From CAYQNU01 sp964419055 (GTDB lineage: Bacteria > Bacteroidota > Bacteroidia > Flavobacteriales_D > Parvicellaceae): a DNA stretch of 64,000 nt. Position 1 is the stretch's first letter, and each line of letters opens with the position of its first letter. The DNA lies in the NCBI GenBank assembly GCA_964419055.1, contig CAYQNU010000009.1:1-64000 (forward strand), in the 5' to 3' direction. Both the position numbers and the translations under genes were made by a program. This document shows positions 16,502 to 24,362 of this stretch, one piece after another. Under the pieces are notes generated by a model. The model made no database searches. It saw nothing but the letters and a program-made list of their open reading frames with translations, and was not told the DNA's origin.

Positions 16502-17905
16502 TTACTTATCCACTCGTTTCCCATCTTCATCAATGATATAATTATCAGCACCCTCTCGAACTCCATAGGTACCATTCTCATTATCGTGTATCGAAATAAA
16601 TTTTACAGGAGTTACCGCTTCGCCTTTTAAGTTGACCAAGCCCCAAAGTCCATCTTTGCTTACCAGTGCCACTTTACGTCCGTCTTTGAAGCGTTCCGCT
16701 TTTTCATAAATACAAGGAACTATTTCCTCTCCTTTATAGTTTACAAATCCGAATTTTTGTGTTTCACCCACTTGTTTTTTGACTTTAGCCATTCCCATAG
16801 AGAAGTGATCGATACCAATGTATTCACACGGAATGGCTAAGTTACCATTAATGCCTACTTTTCCATATTTTCCATTGAGTTTTACACCTGCAAAAAGAGA
16901 ATCACCATTATATCCACTACTAATATCACTTGCACTTTCGTAAATAATGGGTGTGGTAATCGTTCCTTTGGTATCGATGTGTCCCCATTTAGTATCTTTC
17001 CAAACCCAAGCACGACCTTTCTCAAAGTTGCCTGTTTTGGTATAGATAAATGGAATAACAATAGTACCCAATGAATCAATGAAGCCCCATTTACCCTCTT
17101 TGTGAGCCCAAGCCAATCCATAACGATAATAACCCACACCCTCATAAGTGGTAGGAAGTTTCGGATTTCCTTTTCTATCGATGAAGATCATTTTACCCTC
17201 TTGCTTCACCTTTGCCCATTCACCACTAAAATTCATGGCCCATTCATATTTAAAGGGTATCACGGTCATTCCTTTGGTATCTATCCAACCATATTTTCCT
17301 TCTTTTTTGACTAATGCCATACCCAAACTAAAATCGTGAGCTTCTTCATAAATAGTAGGTATAATTTCTTTTCCTTCTTTATTTACATAGCCCGCTTTAC
17401 CATCAAAGTACACGCGTACTAATCCATCATGAAAATCCCAAATGCTTTGATATTTTATGGGAGCTAGTTGCTTGCCTTTGTAATCAAAGAAACCGTATTT
17501 CCCATCTTTGGCTACTACCAACACTTCAGCAAAGCGCATAGATCGGTAAAACCAAGTATCGGCATCTGTATAGATAGCAGGAAGAATTTCGTTGCCTAGG
17601 GTGTCAATATACCCGTAGGTAAGCTCCCAAGGTTCGGCTTTTTTAGTAACTTTTGAAAGACCGCTTCCAAAACCTTCAATCTCATAATATCGGGGTTCCA
17701 TTATGATGCGACCTGTTGTATCGATCAAGCCCATTAAATCAGTTTGGTGATCACTGTAGGCTGCTACACCATGTCGGAAATCTCTAACAGTATTACCATT
17801 TGCGAGAGTAAATACGTTCTGTTTAGTATCGTAAGTTCCTTCAAGGTGCGTTTGTGCGTAGCTCAGTGAGGAAATCAAAAGTAGAAGGGCGATTGAAAAT
17901 TTCAT
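16502..17905 (-). CDS. Exported WG-repeat protein
   Basis: 467 residues. A signal peptide ends in LSYAQ (about residue 18). The rest is built of about nine tandem WG/KWG repeats of roughly 45-50 residues, each with a core like KxGKWGFIDxxGxxVIPxxY, forming a beta-rich solenoid or propeller-like array. Such repeats are common in Bacteroidota and mediate binding; no enzymatic residues are expected. No C-terminal type IX sorting domain is visible, so it is probably periplasmic. A long perfect hairpin (17963-18003) lies upstream of the start. The ligand is unknown. Confidence 0.83.
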   Translation of the reverse strand: MKFSIALLLLISSLSYAQTHLEGTYDTKQNVFTLANGNTVRDFRHGVAAYSDHQTDLMGLIDTTGRIIMEPRYYEIEGFGSGLSKVTKKAEPWELTYGYIDTLGNEILPAIYTDADTWFYRSMRFAEVLVVAKDGKYGFFDYKGKQLAPIKYQSIWDFHDGLVRVYFDGKAGYVNKEGKEIIPTIYEEAHDFSLGMALVKKEGKYGWIDTKGMTVIPFKYEWAMNFSGEWAKVKQEGKMIFIDRKGNPKLPTTYEGVGYYRYGLAWAHKEGKWGFIDSLGTIVIPFIYTKTGNFEKGRAWVWKDTKWGHIDTKGTITTPIIYESASDISSGYNGDSLFAGVKLNGKYGKVGINGNLAIPCEYIGIDHFSMGMAKVKKQVGETQKFGFVNYKGEEIVPCIYEKAERFKDGRKVALVSKDGLWGLVNLKGEAVTPVKFISIHDNENGTYGVREGADNYIIDEDGKRVDK

Positions 17906-17962
17906 TTTTTGACTAGGTGTTAATGATTTTGAGTAAAATTTGGCTGTTATGGCCAGGGGTAT

Positions 17963-18003
17963 AAATTATCGAAACTTGTAATTTTTGCAAGTTTCGATAA
18001 TTT
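17963..18003. other. Perfect 16-bp inverted repeat hairpin
   Basis: AAATTATCGAAACTTG and its exact complement enclose a 9-nt loop (17979-17987). It lies about 60 bp upstream of the WG-repeat gene start and about 90 bp past the stop of the 18096-19718 gene. There is no U-run after either arm, so it is not a standard intrinsic terminator. It could act as an mRNA 3'-end stabiliser, a late terminator or a protein-binding site. Confidence 0.6.
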
Positions 18004-18095
18004 GAAGGAGTATAATTTGTGTTGTTTCTCATTTTAAAAATATGTTTTTCTTGCTAACGCTCTCATTAAATTTCTTACGAATGTATTATAAATAA

Positions 18096-19718
18096 CTACA
18101 TTCCTGCTTTCTTTTTTAGGCTAGCAATCTCTTTATCAATATCTTTTAATTCACTGAAATAAACACTTCCATCGTTTTTAAGAATGTAGATTCGGTCATT
18201 TAGTTGCACAAAATCCAAAACAATTCCTTTGTCTAAAATGGGGTAGTACTTTTTCTCATATTCATAAAATAATCCTTCTCCATACCAGTGGGCACTTTTC
18301 GCAACTGGGCAAGGTACTAAAACGCGTTCATCATTAATTTGTGGCAACAGTGTTGAAGTCTTAAAATCTCCTGCTACGAGCATGTTTCCATTTACCTTTT
18401 TACATTGAGTAAAAAATACAGAACTGTATGGGTAATCGTGTCCATAAAGCATGATATTCATATAAACAGGGTGTTCTACTTTATCATAATATTTGTTGTA
18501 TCCTTGAATACTCATTGAAGAAACAAAAAGCGTATCTGCTAAGGCATCCAAACTAAAGGAAGGCATGTAGCTGTAGTATTGAATACTTGTAAGGAACTTA
18601 AGGGTATCATTTTTAAACTTGTAAACTGCACCACCAGAGGTCAAAAATAAAGCCGTTTCACTAGCTTTTATGTGATCAAAAGACATGTGCGTGAGTCCAA
18701 TCGCAGCGAATGTTTTTATTGAGGAGCCATCAATAACAACAAAGTTGGATTGGATACGGTCATCTACCTTGTTGAAATTGCCTTTTACATAAAGTTTGTT
18801 ATGTAGAACCTCCATTGCACTAATGTTTCCATTGAAGTGTGCTACTTTATCCCACTTACCATCAATTAATCGCAATAGTTGATGTGGATACTTCTCAAAG
18901 GGTAAAAACACACTCACATACAAAACATTCTTGCAAAAAACAAGATCTAAAAACTGTCCTGAAAGTTGAGGTCCATAGGATTTCCATTCTTGCGTACTTT
19001 CATTGAAAGATACTATTTCTTGTTGTAAACCACTTTCATCGGGCTGTGAAATTCCGTAGATAGTAGCGTTTATTCCATTAAATAAGTGTTTGATTTTTGA
19101 ATTGACGGTAACGGTTTGCCATTCAATGGGGCTTTCTGCAGCACAAACTGGTATTGGAGGTCCATAGGTTGGTTGAATAAGTGCCAATTCAAACATGGAT
19201 AATCCACAGGTTTTTTGCCATGTATTGAGCTGAACGTGTTTTATGTCATAGACATAAGCCAATAATTGATTCTTTGCAATTTCTTTGGCTACATTTCCCA
19301 AACCATTTTCTTTAAGTAGATATCCCACCGCGCAATGCACTCCTTTAGAATCAATAAAAATTGGGGTGCGATAGGAAGTGATGTTGTTGATCGGATAACG
19401 ACCTGCTAAGCAATAGGATCTCAAGATAGCAATATTGGTTAACCGATTTTGTTGCTGAATGCTATCTAGTTGAGACAACGGTTGAGCTTCTAAATAGCCA
19501 ATAACATTCAATAAGTGTAGTTGAATCAATCCTACTTCTGAAGTTGGATTTTGTTTACAGGTAATTTCTTTAGAAAGTCCCTCCCAGTTTTTGTTAACGC
19601 TCATTAATTTTGAATAGGTTTCTTCTACAGAGTTTGCTGTTGCAAATAGTGGAAGAACTACCCAACATACCATAAAAACCAAATGCCATTTAATTATTTC
19701 GCTCTGTACCATCTTCAT
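18096..19718 (-). CDS. Exported protein, probable beta-propeller, unknown function
   Basis: About 540 residues. I start it at the Met at 19718 (19712 is also possible), because the upstream part of the frame lies inside the preceding gene and the signal peptide begins here (hydrophobic WHLVFMVCWVVLPLFATAN). The first 170 mature residues are alpha-helical, with a HCAVGYLL segment. From about residue 190 the chain has repeated blocks like LYVSVF, KLYVKGNFNKV and SNFVVIDG, as in delta-60/kelch-like propellers. No type IX sorting domain is visible. It overlaps the upstream gene by 23-29 bp, so the pair is translationally coupled and likely one transcript. Confidence 0.72.
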   Translation of the reverse strand: MKMVQSEIIKWHLVFMVCWVVLPLFATANSVEETYSKLMSVNKNWEGLSKEITCKQNPTSEVGLIQLHLLNVIGYLEAQPLSQLDSIQQQNRLTNIAILRSYCLAGRYPINNITSYRTPIFIDSKGVHCAVGYLLKENGLGNVAKEIAKNQLLAYVYDIKHVQLNTWQKTCGLSMFELALIQPTYGPPIPVCAAESPIEWQTVTVNSKIKHLFNGINATIYGISQPDESGLQQEIVSFNESTQEWKSYGPQLSGQFLDLVFCKNVLYVSVFLPFEKYPHQLLRLIDGKWDKVAHFNGNISAMEVLHNKLYVKGNFNKVDDRIQSNFVVIDGSSIKTFAAIGLTHMSFDHIKASETALFLTSGGAVYKFKNDTLKFLTSIQYYSYMPSFSLDALADTLFVSSMSIQGYNKYYDKVEHPVYMNIMLYGHDYPYSSVFFTQCKKVNGNMLVAGDFKTSTLLPQINDERVLVPCPVAKSAHWYGEGLFYEYEKKYYPILDKGIVLDFVQLNDRIYILKNDGSVYFSELKDIDKEIASLKKKAGM

Positions 19719-20739
19719 TGTAGTATTTAATGCTGTAATTAGTTCCAAGTATTTCAACCATTTTCAATTTTTTAGAAGGGTAGAAAAGTTCTCTTTTAAT
19801 CAATCCTTGTTTCGTAATTCCATTGTTACTGTTATAGGTATTTATTAGGAGTAAAATGCCTTCTGGTGAATAACAATAACTTTTTATGACTGAATTTTGT
19901 GTAGGCGTTTGAGCCAAAAACTCTTCATTAATAGCTCCATTTTCTAAGTAGATGGTATGTTTAGATAGGTTATTGGACTGCCCATAATGAGAAGTGAATT
20001 TTAGGCTACCCGAAGGATACCATTCATATTTTTCCTTTAGAATGGATGCATAAAATTCCAATCTTAAACGTTTATCATTCTCAAAATATTCCCAATAACC
20101 ATGCTTGTTCGTATGGGGATTATTCCAAATGGAATTGGTCGTATATTGGTCAAAATTTGGAGCCGAAATTGTATTTATAAAACGAAACCCTTGAGCATAG
20201 CGGTTAGGATTGATAGAATCAAACTCTTGAACAAAATACAATGGAAAGTTGGGATAATATTGGTAATAATGAGCTTTTTTGTTACCGTTGCTATAAAAGG
20301 TTGATGTGACTAATTTTAGCGTGTTTTTAAATGGCAATGATTCCTCATTCATAAAATTGGGTGATTCACCCTCTTTCAACTCTTTATAATACTTCATTTT
20401 GTGTAATGTGAACGTTCCTTTTTGGAAATGTATGATGAGTTGAGCATCTTTTTCTAAGTTAGCTATTTTAATGACCATGGAGTCAATAGTATTTCTGAAA
20501 AACCCTTCAGTTCTTGTGATCACCAATTGATACTCCTTTTTGGGATTTAAATTAAGTGAACCCGCCTGTATTTGATGATTGGATTGAGGATGTAGAAGAG
20601 CGCTATCGGGCGAATCAACATAAACATAGACAGTGCTGTAATAGGTCCCCACTTTAAAAACCGATTTGGTTTTTTGAAACTTGGAAGTACTGTAATAATC
20701 GGAAAGCAACATAGGTAAGCAAATACCTTGGTCATACAC
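19690..20739 (-). CDS. Exported-type protein with MORN/YwqK-like repeats, apparently N-terminally truncated
   Basis: At least 349 residues from a GTG at 20739. The C-terminal half has YwqK/MORN-like repeats (KHGYWEYFENDKRLRLEFY, WYPSGSLKFTSHY). The N-terminal part resembles a carboxypeptidase-regulatory-like beta domain. That domain's coding sequence continues in frame upstream of the GTG (KFIYSQDTNAVQLHLQ) to a TAG at 20815-20817, but neither an ATG nor a signal peptide is found. Relatives would be expected to have one. The 5' end therefore looks lost, at exactly the edge of the accessory region that begins near 20.82 kb. It may be a pseudogene. Confidence 0.6.
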   Translation of the reverse strand: MYDQGICLPMLLSDYYSTSKFQKTKSVFKVGTYYSTVYVYVDSPDSALLHPQSNHQIQAGSLNLNPKKEYQLVITRTEGFFRNTIDSMVIKIANLEKDAQLIIHFQKGTFTLHKMKYYKELKEGESPNFMNEESLPFKNTLKLVTSTFYSNGNKKAHYYQYYPNFPLYFVQEFDSINPNRYAQGFRFINTISAPNFDQYTTNSIWNNPHTNKHGYWEYFENDKRLRLEFYASILKEKYEWYPSGSLKFTSHYGQSNNLSKHTIYLENGAINEEFLAQTPTQNSVIKSYCYSPEGILLLINTYNSNNGITKQGLIKRELFYPSKKLKMVEILGTNYSIKYYNEDGTERNN

Positions 20740-20902
20740 TTGCAGATGTAATTGAACAGCATTAGTATCCTGACTATAAATAAATTTCGCAACTATCCCT
20801 TTTGATACAGAAAGCTAATTTTTGCTAACTTTTTCTAGGCATTGAAGCTGTCACAAAGTTAATCTTTATTTCAACTCAAATAATTTAATGCCAAGAATTT
20901 AT

Positions 20903-20910
20903 TATATTTG
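20903..20910 (+). promoter_or_regulatory. Promoter -7 box (TATATTTG) of the 20948 gene
   Basis: Exact TAnnTTTG match 38 bp before the start codon. The leader would contain a short inverted repeat, AAGGCA at 20913-20918 and TGCCTT at 20936-20941, ending 6 bp before the ATG. Confidence 0.5.
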
Positions 20911-20947
20911 TAAAGGCATATAAATACAGATTAAGTGCCTTGAATTT

Positions 20948-21598
20948 ATGTCTAGAAAAGTGTCTTACAAACATCGAGGCGAATTAAAAATCAATTACGC
21001 TTTAAAAGATGAACCGAAAATAATTGAACTAATTAATGAGGTGTATGATAATGTAGAAAATAATTTGCCTACATACCCCGAAACGATTAAGGCGATTATA
21101 GATATTATTCAAAGATACAATTCAAGGCTATTTAAGGTTGCTGCTTGGAAAGGCAATAAGGCTATTAATAAATGTGTAGTTAAAGCATTAAAAATAGTTA
21201 AGGAATTAAAGAGTAAAAAGAATGCCTCTTTTGGATTTTCTTTTATTTATAAAGAAATTTTTGAATTTGACGGGGTAAAATCTACTTATAATACTGTCAT
21301 TAATGAGCAATCTTTAATTAAGGATATGATTATAGAGTTTATCAACGTGGACAAAACAGATGCCTCAAGATTAAGGGTGCAACTTTGTTTATTTGTAATA
21401 AATTACTGTAACGTTCATAAAATTAAGTTGAAAGATTTTAGCAGATACAAAAGAGAAGCTATTGTCGGCATTGTTTTAGAATCAATAGGAGTTGAGGTTC
21501 TGAATAAATCACAAAAGAAAGAACTTACAGTTGCGAAGTATAGTAATATAATTTCCCCTTCGTATAAAAAGGCGATAGCCGAACTAAGCAATGCTTAA
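20948..21598 (+). CDS. Protein of unknown function in the mobile segment
   Basis: 216 residues, basic and largely alpha-helical, with no signal peptide or membrane helix, so cytoplasmic. No family recognised. It is rich in Lys and Ile, with a basic start (SRKVSYKHRGELK) that could bind nucleic acid, but no helix-turn-helix is clear. Downstream comes a 250-bp non-coding stretch with tRNA-like sequence and then the transposase. The last codons form one arm of a hairpin, AGCCGAA pairing with TTCGGCT across the stop. An accessory role in the mobile segment is inferred only from position. Confidence 0.6.
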   Translation: MSRKVSYKHRGELKINYALKDEPKIIELINEVYDNVENNLPTYPETIKAIIDIIQRYNSRLFKVAAWKGNKAINKCVVKALKIVKELKSKKNASFGFSFIYKEIFEFDGVKSTYNTVINEQSLIKDMIIEFINVDKTDASRLRVQLCLFVINYCNVHKIKLKDFSRYKREAIVGIVLESIGVEVLNKSQKKELTVAKYSNIISPSYKKAIAELSNA

Positions 21599-21610
21599 AA
21601 TTCGGCTATC

Positions 21611-21626
21611 TCAATTTTCTTGACAA
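21611..21626 (+). repeat. 16-bp direct repeat, copy 1
   Basis: TCAATTTTCTTGACAA here is repeated exactly at 21785-21800. Both copies lie near a CTATCTC sequence that matches the 3' end of the tRNA-like fragment. Confidence 0.6.
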
Positions 21627-21640
21627 CACAAATTTACAAA

Positions 21641-21718
21641 AAAAATCAACATACATATTTTTTATAAGCAATTTAATGTACCTAAAATCTTTCAAACTTT
21701 TAAGGTAGGTTGATTTTT
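21641..21718. repeat. 10-bp inverted repeat in the segment upstream of the transposase
   Basis: AAAAATCAAC at 21641-21650 pairs exactly with GTTGATTTTT at 21709-21718, and the match extends imperfectly inward for about six more bases. The 58-bp spacer has no ORF. It could be a site for the transposase or a regulator; it does not match any terminal repeat that I can identify elsewhere in the window. Confidence 0.4.
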
Positions 21719-21749
21719 AAAATCTATTTCACGTCCAAATACCTTTGTA

Positions 21750-21834
21750 TCGGGTTTGATTCCCGAGGGGGTAATTAAGGCAAATCAATTTTCTTGACAA
21801 AAATTGTAAGTCGGTTCGATTCCGACTATCTCCA
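21750..21834 (+). other. tRNA-like fragments (two T-arm-like hairpins and a tRNA 3' end)
   Basis: The hairpin at 21750-21766 has a 5-bp stem TCGGG/CCCGA and a 7-nt loop TTTGATT. The hairpin at 21810-21826 has stem GTCGG/CCGAC and loop TTCGATT, a perfect T-arm, followed by TATCTCC-A as an acceptor 3' strand. Upstream of it, CAATTTT-CTTGACA-AAAATTG (21786-21806) could be an anticodon-like arm. No matching 5' acceptor strand (GGAGATA) or D-arm is found and CCA is not encoded, so this is not an intact tRNA gene. Confidence 0.45.
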
Positions 21835-21849
21835 CTAATAAAAGGCGTT

Positions 21850-22839
21850 ATGAATTTAATAGATATTTCTTCAAAATATAACACTAGAGATAAGTGTATT
21901 GAATTTCTTGAAAAGAAAAAATGGGGCAATACGCCTATTTCTCCGTTTACGGGTAAGCCTAATGTAAGCAAAAGAAAAAACTCTATTTATTGGCATTGTA
22001 ACGATACGAATAAAGATTTCACCGTTTTAAAAGATACTATATTCGAGGCAAGTAAATTACCATTACCTAAATGGTTTATGCTTATTGCAATAATGCTGAA
22101 CGCTAAAAAAGGTGTTTCATCTGCTGAACTATCTAGGCAACTAGGAATAACTTACAAAACCGCTTGGTATTCTGCAATGCGTGTTAGGTGTGCAATGGTT
22201 GATGATGAAGGATTGCTTGAAGGCATTGTTGAAATGGATGAAACCTATATCGGTGGAAAGCCTAGAAAAAGAAACGGTGTACAAGTAGCCTCAAACGTTG
22301 CTAATTTATCATCTGTAACAACTGAAAAACCAAAAAGGGGTCGAGGCACAAGTAAAGTTCCCGTTGTTGGAATTGTTGAGCGTGGCGGAAAGAAAAGAGT
22401 AGTTACTAAGGTAATGGATTCTTTGACCTCTAGGGATATGTTAGCAATGCTTAAAAAGTATGTAGCACTAGACAAGTCCATAATGATGACTGACGAATAT
22501 AGAGGCTACAAAAAGTTTGAAGAGTATTTGCAGCACTTAACCGTTAACCACAGTAAAAAAGAGTATTCAAAAGGTATTATTCACACCAATACAATAGAGG
22601 GTTTTTGGTCAATTGTAAAAAATGGTATTCGTGGAGAGTATCAAGTTTTGAGTAGAAAATACTTGCCATTTTATATGGTTGAGTTTGCTTATAAATACAA
22701 CAATAGAAGTTTAAAATCAACTTTTAATCAAACTATTGAAAGTGCCGTTAGTGATGATAAATGTGTCGTCAAGTATAAGCCGAAAAAGAATGTTATTAGA
22801 ACTGTTAATCCTAAGAGGAAAATAAAAATAAAAAACTAA
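21850..22839 (+). CDS. IS1595-family (ISXO2-type) transposase
   Basis: 329 residues. The protein catalyses DDE-type transposition. The triad is visible in family context: D130 in EMDETYIGGK, D215 in MTDEYRGY, E250 in HTNTIEGFWS, followed by the family's EFAYKYNNR near 278-286. A helix-turn-helix lies at about 88-110. The N-terminal zinc ribbon of the family seems degenerate: only one Cys (C50) is left where two CxxC pairs are usual. Length is normal and the frame is intact, so it may be active. The next two genes on the same strand may be passengers. Confidence 0.9.
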   Translation: MNLIDISSKYNTRDKCIEFLEKKKWGNTPISPFTGKPNVSKRKNSIYWHCNDTNKDFTVLKDTIFEASKLPLPKWFMLIAIMLNAKKGVSSAELSRQLGITYKTAWYSAMRVRCAMVDDEGLLEGIVEMDETYIGGKPRKRNGVQVASNVANLSSVTTEKPKRGRGTSKVPVVGIVERGGKKRVVTKVMDSLTSRDMLAMLKKYVALDKSIMMTDEYRGYKKFEEYLQHLTVNHSKKEYSKGIIHTNTIEGFWSIVKNGIRGEYQVLSRKYLPFYMVEFAYKYNNRSLKSTFNQTIESAVSDDKCVVKYKPKKNVIRTVNPKRKIKIKN

Positions 22840-22853
22840 ATAAAACAAAAATT

Positions 22854-23018
22854 ATGTCAACAACAACCGTAACAAGATATTCATATAGCGAAGGTCAATA
22901 TTTTACAATTGTAGGATTAACTATTTTCACTATTGCGCTCGGCATTTATCAAGCCAACAAGAAAAACAAAGAAATTGAGTCCTTAAAACAAAAATTAAAA
23001 GACTGTGTAATTAAATAA
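22854..23018 (+). CDS. 54-residue single-helix membrane protein
   Basis: A short ORF starting with ATG 14 bp after the transposase stop. It encodes a polar start (Ser/Thr-rich, 1-13), one hydrophobic helix (about 18-32) and a Lys/Glu-rich, coiled-coil-like tail ending in CVIK. It lies between the transposase and the nuclease-like gene in the same direction. Composition and position support a real gene; function is unknown. It may partner the next protein, which is also membrane-anchored. Confidence 0.5.
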   Translation: MSTTTVTRYSYSEGQYFTIVGLTIFTIALGIYQANKKNKEIESLKQKLKDCVIK

Positions 23019-23053
23019 TTACTATTTTAGCCAAATAAAACAATCTTATTAAT

Positions 23054-23587
23054 ATGGATGATACTTTTATTTGGATAATTGCAATTATCGTTATAGGTGT
23101 AATTATTTTCTCTCAAAAAGATAAACTAACTAAGGATAAAAACTTGATTCAAGATGCTGACGTTTCAACATCTAAGGTTATTGAACACCTTAAGTTATTT
23201 GAAATGAAAATCGTTGAAAATAGAAAAAACGGCTTTACAGAAAAAGATTATGAAAAGCAACTAGAACTATATTTAAAAGGCATTTATCAGCACGTTACTA
23301 CACAAAAAGGAATTGAGGGAACAAATGCAAAAGCAATTGATTTAGATATTGGCAGAGGTAAAGTAGGGTTAGAATTAAAGCCTGCTAGAGAAGTAATTAA
23401 AGAGGGCGGAAGTGATAGGCTAATAGGTCAATCAATAAAATATCAAGATAGACAATACAAAGAGCAAAATCTAATTATATGCCTTGCTGGTAGTCAATCA
23501 GAGTTTAGAAATACAGCAATAAGTGATTTAGAAGATTTTTTAAGGTCTAAGAAAATACATTTAGTTTGGCATAATGTAGAAAGTTAG
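23054..23587 (+). CDS. Membrane-anchored PD-(D/E)XK nuclease-like protein
   Basis: 177 residues. A hydrophobic N-terminal helix (about 4-20) is followed by a Lys-rich linker and a soluble domain. That domain has the PD-(D/E)XK pattern: IDLDIG (D96/D98), GLELK (E107, K109), then GQSIKY (Q126, Y130), reminiscent of the QxxxY motif of RecB/Cas4-type nucleases. The fold is used by restriction and repair nucleases. Its anchor would hold a nuclease at the inner face of the membrane. It follows the transposase and a small membrane protein on the same strand, 35 bp from the latter. Nuclease activity is inferred, not shown. Confidence 0.6.
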   Translation: MDDTFIWIIAIIVIGVIIFSQKDKLTKDKNLIQDADVSTSKVIEHLKLFEMKIVENRKNGFTEKDYEKQLELYLKGIYQHVTTQKGIEGTNAKAIDLDIGRGKVGLELKPAREVIKEGGSDRLIGQSIKYQDRQYKEQNLIICLAGSQSEFRNTAISDLEDFLRSKKIHLVWHNVES

Positions 23588-23692
23588 TAACTACATGTAC
23601 AAATGTTCGTTTTTCAGCATCCAATTATGTTTTCTTTTTCTTCCATAATTAAGGCGTTATTTACTTAATTAAATCAATTGTGTAAAGATATA

Positions 23693-23719
23693 AAAAATGA
23701 GGCTATTAACCTCATTTTT
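23693..23719. terminator. Bidirectional intrinsic terminator
   Basis: A perfect 10-bp stem AAAAATGAGG/CCTCATTTTT with a 7-nt loop. It lies between the convergent genes ending at 23587 and 23724 and can serve both. Confidence 0.75.
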
Positions 23720-23723
23720 GCTT

Positions 23724-24266
23724 TTACATCACTTCTATAATTTCATCATAACTCATATTTCTTAAATCGGGATTTTCAATCAAAGCATCTTTTTTAATTA
23801 AAACGGCTCTAAAAGTTTGAGATGCAGATGGTGACCAATTGTAAGTATTCCCATTATTTACAGTGGTTGTGTAAACATAAATCGTTCCAAAGGATTGTGA
23901 GTATTCATACCAAATAGTTACGTTAGCCCCAATTGAAGTTAAAGGCAAACTAGACCAATAACTTTCCCCTCCAGCGTAATCTGTCAACCCTTCAACTAAT
24001 AAAAAATCTCCATTTTCATAATTAAAACTTGGGCTATAAGAATAGAAAGATTGATTAGTAAAAGTTAGGTTGAAATTTTCTATAAATATTCTTTGTTTGT
24101 CTGTATTAATATCACTTGCAAAAAAGCAACTACCATCATCGGTATTTGCTGATAAAGAATAATTCAAGGCATCCCAATTAGTACATCCGTAAATTTTCTT
24201 TTTACAAGAGTTAATTGACAAGGCTATTAAAATAGTTAAAGAGATAAAAATTAGTGTTTTCTTCAT
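23724..24266 (-). CDS. Predicted lipoprotein with GCT...DDGSC motif
   Basis: 180 residues. A lipoprotein signal ends at Cys21 (lipobox INSC) followed by three Lys. Just after it lies the motif GCTNWDALNYS...NTDDGSC, a short Cys-bounded repeat frequent in exported Bacteroidota proteins, usually written GCTDPxAxNYxPxATxDDGSC. The rest is Tyr/Ser/Asn-rich and beta-like. No catalytic residues stand out. It is transcribed away from the XRE regulator at 24363, with a palindrome over its promoter, so it is a candidate target of that regulator. Confidence 0.68.
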   Translation of the reverse strand: MKKTLIFISLTILIALSINSCKKKIYGCTNWDALNYSLSANTDDGSCFFASDINTDKQRIFIENFNLTFTNQSFYSYSPSFNYENGDFLLVEGLTDYAGGESYWSSLPLTSIGANVTIWYEYSQSFGTIYVYTTTVNNGNTYNWSPSASQTFRAVLIKKDALIENPDLRNMSYDEIIEVM

Positions 24267-24291
24267 TGTGTTTTAGTTTTTAAAGTTTAGG

Positions 24292-24299
24292 CAAATTTA
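24292..24299 (-). promoter_or_regulatory. Promoter -7 box (TAAATTTG) of the 23724-24266 lipoprotein gene
   Basis: Minus-strand TAAATTTG fits TAnnTTTG. A TTTG/TTG -33 element is found 19 bp upstream within the palindrome at 24312-24329, which makes this one of the few complete Bacteroidota promoters in the window. The leader would be about 20 nt. Confidence 0.6.
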
Positions 24300-24311
24300 T
24301 AAAAACAATTT

Positions 24312-24329
24312 GGATACACAAATGTATCC
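24312..24329. promoter_or_regulatory. Palindrome GGATACA-CAAA-TGTATCC, candidate XRE operator
   Basis: Perfect 7-bp inverted repeat with a 4-nt spacer in the 96-bp gap between the divergent lipoprotein and XRE genes. Its centre carries the -33 element of the lipoprotein promoter, so a bound repressor would block it. Binding by the adjacent regulator is inference. Confidence 0.6.
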
Positions 24330-24362
24330 GCGATTTTTTAACACAACCCCGTAATTTGCTAT

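Larger units (their letters stand above)
20820..23720. mobile_element. Putative mobile segment with IS1595-family transposase and passenger genes
   Basis: The segment holds an unknown 216-residue gene, tRNA-like fragments, an IS1595-type transposase, a 54-residue membrane protein and a membrane-anchored PD-(D/E)XK protein, all on the plus strand. IS1595-family members are known to carry passenger genes. The left edge is placed near 20.82 kb because the adjoining gene appears truncated there; the right edge is placed at the terminator near 23.7 kb. I did not find terminal inverted repeats or an 8-bp target duplication, so the limits are tentative and the true element may be only the transposase. 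Confidence 0.35.

Noticed and set aside
20547..20792. 81-codon hydrophobic ORF overlapping the 5' end of the truncated gene
   Set aside because: Different frame from the gene, no signal-peptide layout that would restore the missing N-terminus by a single frameshift, and no family resemblance.
21735..21835. A complete tRNA gene
   Set aside because: No 5' acceptor strand or D-arm can be paired with the TATCTCC end, and loop position 37 is not a purine in the anticodon-like arm. Kept only as fragments.
21729..21971. Minus-strand ORF of 80 codons over the tRNA-like fragments and transposase start
   Set aside because: It contains GDSRNRT, the usual false translation of the antisense of a tRNA T-arm, and overlaps the real transposase start.
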